Assembly (NCBI GenBank): GCA_019075905.1
Contig: JAGXAM010000001.1
Location: 248,001-312,000, forward strand
DNA: 64,000 bases
Reading direction: 5' to 3'
Source of the DNA: Hyphomicrobiales bacterium
Lineage (GTDB): Bacteria; Pseudomonadota; Alphaproteobacteria; Rhizobiales; Beijerinckiaceae
Below are positions 9,809 to 17,845 of the stretch, one piece after another. Made by a program: the position numbers and the translations under genes. Position 1 is the stretch's first letter, and each line of letters opens with the position of its first letter. The notes beneath the pieces were generated by a model. That model ran no database searches and was not told where the DNA came from. It saw only the letters and a list, made by a program, of their open reading frames with translations.

Positions 9809-10849
9809 TCAGGGCCCTGTGGACAAGGCGTCGCCGAGCCTTTGCCACTCATCTTCGCCTTTGGGCAGCCCGAAGCGCAGCAGTGCCTGAGCCCCGGCAA
9901 AGGGGCGCGTGAGAATGCCGTGGCGTGCCAGATGCCTGAACCAGCGCCCTGCCGCCTCGTGCCGGGCCAGCCGGAAGAGCATGGTGCCGCCGGCATCGGC
10001 CCAGCCTGCCCGCCCCAGCAAGTGCGTCAGGCGCTGGCTTTCGCGCTCAAGGCGCTCCGCCATGGCCTGACGCCAGGCCATATCGGCAAGAGCGGTCTTG
10101 CCAATGAACTGCGCCGGGCCGCTGATCGCCCAATCGCCAAAGCTGCGCCGCAGCGCATTGATGATTGCGGGCGCGCCGATGCCGAAACCAAGTCGCACGC
10201 CGGCAAGGCCGTAAGTCTTGCCAAAGGATCGAAGCACCATGACATTTGAGCCCTCAAGGGCGGCCCTGGCCGCGAAACTCGCCGCGGCCGGCATCAAATC
10301 GATAAAGGCCTCATCGACGACAAGATATTGATTGCGCTGGCGCAGGATTTCGAGATCGGCGATTTCCACGAGCCGGCCGTCGGGGTTGTTGGGATTGACG
10401 ACAATTGCCGCATCAAAGCCGTGAAGGTCTTGCAGGTGCCCAAGCTCTGAGACGCTGGCGCCGGCATGGTTCCAGGCGGCGCTGTGCCCGGAATAAGTGG
10501 GGCCAAGAATGCCGATGTTGCGGCTGCGCAGGAGGTCCGGCAGGCGCTGGATCAGGGCCTGTGTGCCGGGCACGGCCATGAGGCCCTGCGGCTGCGCGAC
10601 GCCAAAGGCCTGTGCCGCGACAGCCTCAAGGCTTTCTGTATCCTGGCGTTGCGGCAGTTGCTCGAACAGGGCGCCCGGCAGGGCCGGCAGCGGGTAGGCA
10701 TGCGGGTTGATGCCAGTCGAAAGATCGATGAAGGGGCGCGGTGCCTGCGGAAAAGCCTCCATGGCGGCGACGATTTCGCCACCATGGGCCAGAAATTTGG
10801 CCGCAACACGCGAAGGTGCTAGGCGCGCACCATGACTGTCCCGTTGCAC
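9809..10849 (-). CDS. cobC: threonine-phosphate decarboxylase, cobalamin biosynthesis
   Basis: A PLP-dependent aminotransferase-fold enzyme that makes (R)-1-amino-2-propanol phosphate, the linker of adenosylcobalamin. The product has the CobC/CobD start pattern HGGEIVAAMEAF and IDLSTGINPH, then the PLP contacts NPNNPDG and VVDEAFIDL, and the Schiff-base lysine K211 in SFGKTYGLAGVRLGF. No ATG lies in frame near the expected N-terminus. GTG 10849 gives 346 residues (family about 330-350); GTG 10855 is an alternative. Either start lies inside the first codons of the divergent cobD gene, so the two genes overlap head to head. Confidence 0.85.
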   Translation of the reverse strand: MQRDSHGARLAPSRVAAKFLAHGGEIVAAMEAFPQAPRPFIDLSTGINPHAYPLPALPGALFEQLPQRQDTESLEAVAAQAFGVAQPQGLMAVPGTQALIQRLPDLLRSRNIGILGPTYSGHSAAWNHAGASVSELGHLQDLHGFDAAIVVNPNNPDGRLVEIADLEILRQRNQYLVVDEAFIDLMPAAASFAARAALEGSNVMVLRSFGKTYGLAGVRLGFGIGAPAIINALRRSFGDWAISGPAQFIGKTALADMAWRQAMAERLERESQRLTHLLGRAGWADAGGTMLFRLARHEAAGRWFRHLARHGILTRPFAGAQALLRFGLPKGEDEWQRLGDALSTGP

Positions 10850-11806
10850 TTTCACATCGCGCTCGCAGCTTTGCTGGTTGAAGCCATATTTTCCTATCCC
10901 CAGGCTCTTTACCGGAGACTGGGCCACCCCGTCACCTGGTCTGGCAGCGTGCTGGCATGGGCCGAACTGCGCTTCAACAAGCCGGCTTCGCCGCCGGCGT
11001 TGCGCCGTTGGGCCGGCATGGCAGTGTTGCTGGTGCTGGTCATCGCGGCTTTTGCCCTGACTATGGCGCTGGATGCGATTCTGACCACCAGCCTTGCTAG
11101 CAATGCCATCCTTGTCGTACTGGCGTCGAGCCTGCTGGCATCGCGCAGCCTCTATGTCCATGTCAGGGATGTCAGCCTCGCCCTGCGCCAGTCGGGGCTC
11201 GAAGGCGGGCGGGCGGCGGTGGCGCATATTGTCGGGCGCGATGTCGCTGCGCTCGATCAGGCCGGTGTCGCCAGGGCCGCTATCGAAAGTCTTGCGGAAA
11301 ATTTCTCTGACGGCGTCGTGGCGCCGCTGTTCTGGCTGCTTATTTTCGGGCTGCCGGGCATGGTTGCCTATAAAATCGTCAACACGGCTGACAGTCTCAT
11401 CGGCCACCGCACGCAGCGCTATGAGGATTTCGGCCGGGCTGCGGCGCGGCTCGATGATGCCCTTAATTTCGTGCCGGCGAGGATATCGGCGCTGATCTAT
11501 CTGACTTTGGCGTGGTTGCGGTCTGGTCGCGGGCGCGCCGTTGCGACGTGGCGCATCACGTTTCGCGATGCGCCACGCCACAGGTCGCCCAATGGTGGCT
11601 GGCCCGAGGCGGCGATGGCCGGTGCCCTGGGGTTTCAGCTCAATGGTCCGCGTTGCTATCACGGCAGCAGGGTCGATGAGCCGCTCACCGGCGACGGGAA
11701 TTACCGGCTCGAAGCGAGAGATATTGATGATGCGCTTGATTTTTATGTCGATGGCTGTGTGCTGCTCGCCGGGGCGCTTGCGGTTGCGGCTTTCTTGATG
11801 TCTTGA
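10832..11806 (+). CDS. cobD: adenosylcobinamide-phosphate synthase CobD/CbiB
   Basis: A 324-residue integral membrane protein that joins adenosylcobyric acid to aminopropanol (phosphate). The family block DVAALDQAGVARAAIESLAENFSDGVVAPLFW is present near residues 140-170, as are the later segments YKIVNTADSLIGH and GALGFQLNGPRCY. Several transmembrane helices are evident. It is divergent from cobC, whose product makes the aminopropanol substrate, so the pair works in one step of the pathway. The start ATG 10832 overlaps the likely GTG start of cobC on the other strand. Confidence 0.92.
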   Translation: MTVPLHFHIALAALLVEAIFSYPQALYRRLGHPVTWSGSVLAWAELRFNKPASPPALRRWAGMAVLLVLVIAAFALTMALDAILTTSLASNAILVVLASSLLASRSLYVHVRDVSLALRQSGLEGGRAAVAHIVGRDVAALDQAGVARAAIESLAENFSDGVVAPLFWLLIFGLPGMVAYKIVNTADSLIGHRTQRYEDFGRAAARLDDALNFVPARISALIYLTLAWLRSGRGRAVATWRITFRDAPRHRSPNGGWPEAAMAGALGFQLNGPRCYHGSRVDEPLTGDGNYRLEARDIDDALDFYVDGCVLLAGALAVAAFLMS

Positions 11807-11820
11807 TCGCTCTCGCCTAG

Positions 11821-11858
11821 TCTGGACTTGTCTGGTCTGGACTTTTCTGGACTGGACT
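11821..11858 (+). repeat. short degenerate repeat of TCTGGACT
   Basis: Three copies of TCTGGACT (starting at 11821, 11836 and 11846), interrupted by TCTGG and GGACT fragments, lie between the cobD stop and the chorismate mutase start. This looks like slippage-type expansion. No function is evident. Confidence 0.6.
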
Positions 11859-11938
11859 CGGCGCGCGCCGTCGGCCATCACCGGGCGCGGCGGATTCAGG
11901 GGCCGCAAAATACCCTTGCTCACAAGGAACAGGGCGAC

Positions 11939-12799
11939 GTGACTTCGACACTTCCCGAAACCAGCTCGGCACAGGCCGACGCAGAACTTGAAAAGCTGCG
12001 TGTAGAGATCGACCGGATCGATCTGGCGATGCACGGCTTGCTGATGGAACGCGGCGCGATCATCGAGACCCTCATCGGCATCAAGGCACGTCAGGGCGCG
12101 GGATCGGCCTTCCGTCCGGCCCGTGAGGCGGCGATCCTTCGTGCCTTGCTGTCGCGCCATCACGGCCTGCTGCCGCTCGATACCGTGGAGAGCATCTGGC
12201 GCATCATCATTTCCACATTCACCTATGTGCAATTGCCGTTCAACGTGCATTTCGACACCGAAAGCGGCGCCGCCTTCATGCAGGACAGCACAAGGTTCCA
12301 TTTCGGATTTACAGTGCCGGCGATCCCGACCAAGGGTTCGGTGGCGGTCATTGCCGCGGTCGCGGCCTCGACCGGCGATCTTGGCTTGCTGGCGATCGAG
12401 CAGGCACCCCATGCCGGTGTGTGGTGGCGCGGGTTGCTGGAGCCGCAAGCCCCCAAGATCATCGCCCGCCTGCCCTTTGTCGACCGGCCTGGCCATCCGG
12501 TGGCGCGCCCGCAATTCGTCGTCGCCCGGCCGCTGGCGGCGGCGGCCTCGCGCGACGTCATCATCTGCGCGCTGGAGCTTGACCGCTGGCGACCCGATAT
12601 TGATGAATTACTGCCGGCTTTGGGCGGCGCCTGCCTCGCCAAGGCCGCCGATGGCCTTGGCCTGCATCTACTGGTTGCCATGCCCGGCCATCTGGGGCAA
12701 AGCGGATTGCGTGATGCTCTCGGCGGCTCGCGCGGCGGTCGTGCCCGCGTGGTCGAAGTCGGGAGCCATGCCGCGCAATTCGTGATGACACCATCCTGA
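11939..12799 (+). CDS. chorismate mutase (AroQ-type N-terminus) with unassigned C-terminal domain
   Basis: Chorismate mutase converts chorismate to prephenate, the branch point to Phe and Tyr. The product has 286 residues. Residues about 15-105 form an AroQ helical domain (LEKLRVEIDRIDLAMHGLL, then FRPAREAAILRALLSRH). The C-terminal 170 residues are not a standard prephenate dehydratase, because I do not see its catalytic TRF motif. I chose the GTG 11939 start because AAGGAACAGGG precedes it; the frame is open further upstream but reads low-complexity repeat. It is followed by hisC and tyrA on the same strand, an order typical of Hyphomicrobiales aromatic operons. Confidence 0.83.
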   Translation: MTSTLPETSSAQADAELEKLRVEIDRIDLAMHGLLMERGAIIETLIGIKARQGAGSAFRPAREAAILRALLSRHHGLLPLDTVESIWRIIISTFTYVQLPFNVHFDTESGAAFMQDSTRFHFGFTVPAIPTKGSVAVIAAVAASTGDLGLLAIEQAPHAGVWWRGLLEPQAPKIIARLPFVDRPGHPVARPQFVVARPLAAAASRDVIICALELDRWRPDIDELLPALGGACLAKAADGLGLHLLVAMPGHLGQSGLRDALGGSRGGRARVVEVGSHAAQFVMTPS

Positions 12800-12882
12800 A
12801 ATTTGCCGCTGCGCAATCTTGGTCGGGGGCCTGACAGGCCCGGCGTCGGATCGCCCTGGTCCGAGCGTAACTGGAGTTTGAC

Positions 12883-14016
12883 ATGCAACAGACTGACGTG
12901 GTGCCGGCGCTTCCGAAGCCGCGGGCGGGAATTGAACGCATCGAGGCCTATGTCCCCGGCTCGGCACAGGTTGCGGCAGGGGTGCGCGCCATCAAGCTTT
13001 CGTCCAATGAAAGCCCGCTCGGGGCCTCGCCGGCCGCCGTAGCCGCGCTTGCGGGTCTTGGCACCAGTCTGGCGCTTTATCCGGACGGCACCGCCAAAAA
13101 GCTCCGCGAGGCACTTGCCCATCGCTACGGGCTCGACAGCGCCCGCATCGTCTGCGGCGCGGGATCGGACGAGCTTTTGAACCTGCTGGCCCATGCCTAT
13201 GCCGGGCCGGGCGACGAGGGCATCATCACGCAATATGGCTTTCTGGTCTATAAAATCGCGCTGCTGGCCGCCGGCGCGACGCCGGTCATTGCCAGGGAAG
13301 TTGATTGCGCGGTCAATGTCGATGCCATTCTGGCCTGCGTGACGCCGCGAACCAAAATCGTCTTCATCGCCAATCCCGGCAATCCGACCGGCAGCTTTCT
13401 GCCCTTTGCCGAAGTGTCGCGGCTGGCGCGCGCCTTGCCGGGTCATGTCGTGCTGGTGCTCGACGCTGCCTATAGCGAATATGTGACCCGCAATGATTAC
13501 AGCGCCGGAATTGAGCTGGTTTCGCGGGCGCATAATGTAGTGATGACCCGGACTTTCTCGAAAATTCATGGCCTGGCGGCGTTGCGCATCGGCTGGTGCT
13601 ATGCCTCGGCCGAAATTTGCGATGTGCTGAACCGCATTCGCGGGCCGTTCAACATGAATATGGCGGCGATTGAGGCGGGTGCGGCAGCGATAGCCGACAG
13701 CAAGCATGAAGCCGCGGCCCTCGCGCATAATGCCCGATGGCGGCCCTGGCTGGCGGAACGCCTGCAGCGGGCCGGCCTCACGGTCGTGCCCTCCGAAACC
13801 AATTTCCTGCTGGTCCGCTTTCCCGCTTCGCCGGGCCGAGATGCCGCTGCCGCCGACAGGTTTCTGCTGGCGCGCGGGCTGATCCTGCGGCGCATGGAGG
13901 CCTATGACCTGCCCGATTGCCTGCGTGTGACCATCGGCGACGAGGCCGCCAACCATATGGTGGCAGACGCCATGGACGCTTTCATGCGGGGCGATGCCGG
14001 GGCCGGGCATGACTGA
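12883..14016 (+). CDS. hisC: histidinol-phosphate / aromatic aminotransferase
   Basis: A class-I/II PLP aminotransferase of 377 residues. It shows the HisC landmarks [10 protein letters not shown] (about 38-47), NPGNPTG (164-170), LDAAYSEY (193-200) and the PLP lysine in [15 protein letters not shown] (K227). Its place between chorismate mutase and prephenate dehydrogenase suggests it transaminates prephenate or aromatic keto acids as well as, or instead of, imidazole acetol phosphate. Its 3' end overlaps tyrA by 8 bases, so translation is probably coupled. Confidence 0.92.
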   Translation: MQQTDVVPALPKPRAGIERIEAYVPGSAQVAAGVRAIKLSSNESPLGASPAAVAALAGLGTSLALYPDGTAKKLREALAHRYGLDSARIVCGAGSDELLNLLAHAYAGPGDEGIITQYGFLVYKIALLAAGATPVIAREVDCAVNVDAILACVTPRTKIVFIANPGNPTGSFLPFAEVSRLARALPGHVVLVLDAAYSEYVTRNDYSAGIELVSRAHNVVMTRTFSKIHGLAALRIGWCYASAEICDVLNRIRGPFNMNMAAIEAGAAAIADSKHEAAALAHNARWRPWLAERLQRAGLTVVPSETNFLLVRFPASPGRDAAAADRFLLARGLILRRMEAYDLPDCLRVTIGDEAANHMVADAMDAFMRGDAGAGHD

Positions 14017-14983
14017 AACGGCGAAATTCGAGCGGATTGCGCTGATCGGCCTCGGCTTGATCGGATCGTCGCTGGCGCGCGCCATCAAGGCGCGGCTTCC
14101 CGGCAGCAGGGTGGTGGTCAGCGACCATGCCGAGGCGGTGCGGCGCCGAGCCGGCGAGATTGGTCTTGGTGACGAGATCGCTGAGGATGCCGGCCAAGCT
14201 GTCGTGGATGCCGATCTGGTGATCCTGTGCGTGCCTGTCGGTGCTACCGCCAGCCTCGGCGCTGCCATTGCCCCTGCCCTCAAACCCGGCGCGGTGCTTT
14301 CGGATGTTGGCTCGGTGAAAGGCGCCGTGGTGGCCGCGCTGGCGCCGTTGGTGCCGGATGGCGTGCATCTCGTGCCGGCGCATCCGGTGGCGGGCACGGA
14401 ATATTCCGGCCCTGATTCCGGCTTTGCGACGCTGTTTGAAAACCGCTGGTGCATTCTGACGCCACCAGAGGCTGCCGATCCGGTCGCCGTCGCCAAGATG
14501 GGGGCTTTCTGGCAGGCGCTGGGCGCCAATGTCGAATTGATGAGCCCCGCCCACCACGACCTTGTGCTGGCGATCACCAGCCATGTGCCGCATCTCATCG
14601 CGTATAATATCGTCGGCACAGCCGCTGATCTCGAAGAGGTTACCGCCTCGGAGGTGATCAAATTCTCTGCCGGCGGCTTTCGCGATTTCACCCGCATTGC
14701 CGCCTCCGACCCGACCATGTGGCGCGATGTGTTCCTGAACAACCGTGATGCGGTGCTGGAAATGCTCGGCCGGTTCAACGAGGATCTCTCGGCCTTGCAG
14801 CGCATGATCCGCTGGGGTGACGGCGATGGCCTGTTCGAGCTTTTCACCCGGACCCGGGCGATCAGGCGCAATATCATTGCCTCGGGCCAGGAGACCAGCG
14901 CTCCCGATTTTGGCCGCGGCACAAGCGCGCCGCCAGCCAGCGGGGCCAATGCCAAAGCGGCAGTACGCGAGAACAAAAACTGA
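14009..14983 (+). CDS. tyrA: prephenate/arogenate dehydrogenase
   Basis: An NAD(P)-dependent enzyme that makes 4-hydroxyphenylpyruvate or tyrosine. It has 324 residues with an N-terminal Rossmann motif [13 protein letters not shown] (about 12-24), the substrate-binding block [14 protein letters not shown] and the catalytic-region [19 protein letters not shown] (about 182-200). ATG 14009 overlaps the hisC stop. The last 40 residues are low complexity and may be a disordered tail. It completes the chorismate mutase-hisC-tyrA cluster. Confidence 0.93.
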   Translation: MTETAKFERIALIGLGLIGSSLARAIKARLPGSRVVVSDHAEAVRRRAGEIGLGDEIAEDAGQAVVDADLVILCVPVGATASLGAAIAPALKPGAVLSDVGSVKGAVVAALAPLVPDGVHLVPAHPVAGTEYSGPDSGFATLFENRWCILTPPEAADPVAVAKMGAFWQALGANVELMSPAHHDLVLAITSHVPHLIAYNIVGTAADLEEVTASEVIKFSAGGFRDFTRIAASDPTMWRDVFLNNRDAVLEMLGRFNEDLSALQRMIRWGDGDGLFELFTRTRAIRRNIIASGQETSAPDFGRGTSAPPASGANAKAAVRENKN

Positions 14984-15029
14984 AGCACAAGATTACGCAT
15001 CGGCTCGCCACCCGCACGCTCAGGACAAA

Positions 15030-15434
15030 TCAGGCCTCCCCGCGGCAGGCGAGGTCGCGGATCACGGCTTCAGCCTCGGTGCGGTCTGGTGGCAGGAACC
15101 TGATGTCCCAGCAGGCCGGTTCCTGCTGCGAGACGGCGCAGCCTAGGATCAGGCTTGTGCTGCCCTCGCTGCCGACATGGGTCAGGCTGCAGGGGCGCCC
15201 CTGCGCATCCAGCGCCAGGATCAATATATTGGTAAAATCAGCTATGTCGTCGCGGCACTCATAGCGGGTGAAATGATAGCGCCGCCCGGACGCGCCGCGG
15301 CGGCCATGAAAGCGCGCCATGCAGGCGGGCATCATCAGCGGCGCGACATCCCTGAAATGCCTTGCTGCCGGCCGCGCGAAACCGCCCGGCACATATCCTT
15401 GATCGAGGTGCAGCTGCACGATGTTCCCCTCCAT
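15030..15434 (-). CDS. hypothetical protein, 134 aa
   Basis: I do not recognise this protein. ATG 15434 gives 134 residues without signal peptide or membrane segment. It is rich in His, Arg and Cys (six cysteines), with the stretch VGSEGSTSLILGCAVSQQEP near residues 87-106. A TTG 24 bases upstream is an alternative start. It is monocistronic and converges on tyrA. The upstream region (15435-15513) carries an unusual A-rich repeat with two GAACAAAA units. Codon use looks like that of its neighbours, so it is probably a real gene. Confidence 0.6.
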   Translation of the reverse strand: MEGNIVQLHLDQGYVPGGFARPAARHFRDVAPLMMPACMARFHGRRGASGRRYHFTRYECRDDIADFTNILILALDAQGRPCSLTHVGSEGSTSLILGCAVSQQEPACWDIRFLPPDRTEAEAVIRDLACRGEA

Positions 15435-15485
15435 TGGCCCAACCCCAGTTGTGGACAAGAAAAGAACATTTATGGGCGCTTGTCA

Positions 15486-15505
15486 AGAACAAAAGAGAAC
15501 AAAAG
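15486..15505 (-). promoter_or_regulatory. tandem AGAACAAAAG repeat upstream of 15434 gene
   Basis: Two perfect 10-base units AGAACAAAAG (15486-15495 and 15496-15505) lie about 50 bases upstream of the 134-residue hypothetical gene. On the gene's strand this reads as two GTTC elements separated by 6 bases. It resembles the alphaproteobacterial LexA site (two GTTC separated by 7 bases) but is one base too short, so LexA control is only a possibility. Confidence 0.4.
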
Positions 15506-15513
15506 ACAAATTT

Positions 15514-16266
15514 TTACGCATTATGCAGCAGGTGCGCGCGATCCGGGTTCTGTGCCAGCGCTTCTTTCGCGAGCCGGTCGCTCGCGGTCTCGACAAGACC
15601 CTGGAGTTCCTTGCTGAAGGCGGCGCTGTCGAGGCCGGGCTCAATGACGGGCAGGAACTCGATCACGACATTGCCGGGATAGCGCAGGAATTTGCGCCTT
15701 GGCCAGAACAGGCCGGTGTTGATGGCCACCGGCAGGCAGCGCACGCCGGTGCGGGCATAAATCAGGCTGGCGCCGGGTTTGAAGGCCGGCGGCGCGCCGA
15801 CCGGACGGCGGGTGCCTTCGGGAAAGATGAACATTTGCCGCCCTTCAGCAAAGGCCTGCGATGCCTTGGCGATCACCTGGCGCAGGGCGCTTTTGCCATC
15901 GCCGCGGTCAATGGCGATTTGCTCTGCCACCCTGAGATACCAGCCAAACACCGGGATATATTCAAGCTGTTTCTTGAGCACGAAGGTGAAATCGTCAAAA
16001 AACAGCGGCATTGTAAAAGTTTCCAAAAAAGACTGGTGCTTTGAGGCAATCAGCAGGGCACCCTTGGGGATGCGCTCGGCATGACGAAACTCCATGGTGA
16101 TGTTGCAAATGTGCTTCAGGAGAAAAATGGTGCCGCGGGCCCACGCCCTGAGCAGCAGGAATATGCCCTGGCGGCCCTTCAGCATCATCGGCAGGCCAAG
16201 AATCATCAAGCCGATCAGCAGGATGTAAAAGGCGAGGTTGAACAGCACCGAGCGCAGGAAAAGCAT
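15514..16266 (-). CDS. plsC: 1-acyl-sn-glycerol-3-phosphate acyltransferase
   Basis: A membrane enzyme that acylates lysophosphatidic acid in phospholipid synthesis. It has 250 residues. An N-terminal hydrophobic helix (about 8-28) precedes the acyltransferase motif. The usual HX4D appears as HX4E (H77-E82 in KHQSFLET), a known variant in alphaproteobacterial homologues. Motif III FPEGTR is at 148-153. The start is ATG 16266. The YdcF-like gene lies 41 bases upstream on the same strand, so the two may be co-transcribed. Confidence 0.92.
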   Translation of the reverse strand: MLFLRSVLFNLAFYILLIGLMILGLPMMLKGRQGIFLLLRAWARGTIFLLKHICNITMEFRHAERIPKGALLIASKHQSFLETFTMPLFFDDFTFVLKKQLEYIPVFGWYLRVAEQIAIDRGDGKSALRQVIAKASQAFAEGRQMFIFPEGTRRPVGAPPAFKPGASLIYARTGVRCLPVAINTGLFWPRRKFLRYPGNVVIEFLPVIEPGLDSAAFSKELQGLVETASDRLAKEALAQNPDRAHLLHNA

Positions 16267-16307
16267 GAGGCCTCGCAGAGGGGTTGGTTCAGCCGGTTCA
16301 GGGCGTA

Positions 16308-17000
16308 TCAGCCTGATTTGCCATTATGGGCGAGATCGTTGCCGGGCCGCAACCGGCCGACTTCGTGCGAGGGTGCAAAGGGCACGAGCCAATTGCGCAC
16401 CGTCGCATAGAGATATTTGACATATTCCAGCGCCACCAGCCGCAAGAGTTCGGGTTCGTTCCAGATTTCCTGACGCGTGTGGTGGTTGATCACCGGAAAG
16501 GGCACGAGTTTGATTCGCGGCATGGCGTGGCTGATTTCCAGCAGGGCGCGCGGCATGTGGTAGTTCGAAGTGACGATGATCAGGCTGTCGGAAATATGCT
16601 GGGCGCGGGCCCAAAGCTCGGTCTCGCGGGCGTTGCCGGCGGTGTTGAGCGCCGTGTAGCCCAGCGTGATGCAGCAAGAAAACAACGCATTGAATTGTGG
16701 AATGCGGCTGGCGATGGCGCGGCTGGAGGTGATTTTATTGACACCGGTGATCAGCAGCTTGTCGGCCTTGTGCTCGGCGATCAGGCGCACGCCGTCAACC
16801 ACGCGGTCGGCGCCGCCGGTGAGCACCACAGCGCCCTGGGCATGGCCGGTGAGCTTCGGCTGAACGAAGGACAAGGAATTGACAAAGCCGAAAAACCCGG
16901 CGCCAAGGCCAAGGAGCAAAGCGAGGACCAGGCCGGCTACCCAAAGGTCCAGCCGGCGCTGCTGCGGCACGCCCTGCGGGTCTGGTGCTGGGTCAGTCAT
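16308..17000 (-). CDS. YdcF/SanA-like (DUF218) membrane protein
   Basis: A protein of 230 residues with one N-terminal transmembrane helix (about 18-42), then a DUF218 domain. The domain opens with GAVVLTGGADRVVDGVRL, and NARETELWAR and IIVTSNYHMPRALLE follow. Family members (SanA, ElyC, YdcF) are linked to envelope integrity and to polysaccharide or peptidoglycan precursor handling, but the reaction is not settled. I chose ATG 17000; a GTG two codons upstream is possible. It precedes plsC on the same strand. Confidence 0.87.
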   Translation of the reverse strand: MTDPAPDPQGVPQQRRLDLWVAGLVLALLLGLGAGFFGFVNSLSFVQPKLTGHAQGAVVLTGGADRVVDGVRLIAEHKADKLLITGVNKITSSRAIASRIPQFNALFSCCITLGYTALNTAGNARETELWARAQHISDSLIIVTSNYHMPRALLEISHAMPRIKLVPFPVINHHTRQEIWNEPELLRLVALEYVKYLYATVRNWLVPFAPSHEVGRLRPGNDLAHNGKSG

Positions 17001-17071
17001 GGCCACCTTGTCGCTGCAGCGAATCGGCCATCTGACGTAGAATCAAAGACATAAGCTCGCATAGCCGCATT

Positions 17072-17845
17072 TCAGATCGCGCTTAGGCCGCCGTCAAGAG
17101 CAAGGGCGTGTCCGGTCATAAAACTGTTGGCCGGGCTCAGCATCCACAGCATGGCATCAACCACTTCCCTCGGCTCGGCCATGCGCCGCAGCGGCACAAA
17201 ACCGGTCAGCCGCGCTTCAGCCTCTGCGCGCGGGCGCTTGCCATGGTCGAGCATTTCCGTGACCATGGGGGTTTCGGCGAAGGACGGGCAAATGGCGTTG
17301 ATGCGCACGCCCTTGGCGGCATATTCCCCGGCGGCGGATTTGGTCAGGCCGATCACGCCATGTTTGGCGGCCGCATAGACCGACATCATCGGTGCACCGA
17401 CGAGGCCAGCCACCGAGGCGACATTGAGGATGACGCCATGCCCCCTGGCCACCATCAGCGGCAATTGCGCGCGCATGGCGAGAAAGACGCCGAAAAGGTC
17501 AACGGCCAGCACCTTGGCGGCTTCATCAGCGGAAATATCCGCCAGCCGCCCGAGGCCATGGGCGAGGCCGGCATTGTTGAGCGCCAGATCGAGCTGGCCA
17601 AAACGCTGGCGCGCCAGGTCCACAAGGCCGTTATGCGTGGCTTCCAGCGCGACATCACCCGCCAGGGCCGCCACTTCGGCGCCTTCGGCCTCAAGCTGCT
17701 CGACCACAGAGGCCAAAGCCCCGGCGCGCAGATCGGTCAGCACAAGTCTCGCGCCCTCGCGCGCCAGTTGCTGCGCGGCAAGGCGCCCGAACCCGCCTGC
17801 CGCACCGCTCACCAGCGCCACCTGTCCTGCAAATCGCTGCGTCAT
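17072..17845 (-). CDS. short-chain dehydrogenase/reductase
   Basis: An NAD(P)-dependent oxidoreductase of the classical SDR family, 257 residues. It has the cofactor motif SGAAGGFG (13-20), NNAG (90-93), and the catalytic S144, Y157 and K161. The C-terminus FMTGHALALDGGLS is typical of 3-hydroxyacyl-type members. The start codon overlaps the stop of the upstream phosphotransferase gene by four bases (ATGA), so the two are coupled. That partner resembles the ACAD10/11 kinase family, which suggests a role in hydroxy-acyl-CoA or fatty-acid degradation. The substrate is unknown. Confidence 0.9.
   Translation of the reverse strand: MTQRFAGQVALVSGAAGGFGRLAAQQLAREGARLVLTDLRAGALASVVEQLEAEGAEVAALAGDVALEATHNGLVDLARQRFGQLDLALNNAGLAHGLGRLADISADEAAKVLAVDLFGVFLAMRAQLPLMVARGHGVILNVASVAGLVGAPMMSVYAAAKHGVIGLTKSAAGEYAAKGVRINAICPSFAETPMVTEMLDHGKRPRAEAEARLTGFVPLRRMAEPREVVDAMLWMLSPANSFMTGHALALDGGLSAI

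Noticed and set aside
10850-12514. N-terminal extension of the cobC frame to over 900 codons
   Set aside because: The extension is antisense to cobD and chorismate mutase and reads repeats. Only the last 346 residues match CobC.
12223-15000. A 925-codon open frame on the minus strand across chorismate mutase, hisC and tyrA
   Set aside because: It is antisense to three clear enzymes, has low-complexity Arg/Ala/Ser composition and no domain. Long antisense frames are expected at this GC content.
15486-15505. Standard LexA/SOS box
   Set aside because: The two GTTC half sites are separated by 6 rather than 7 bases, so I kept it only as a candidate.
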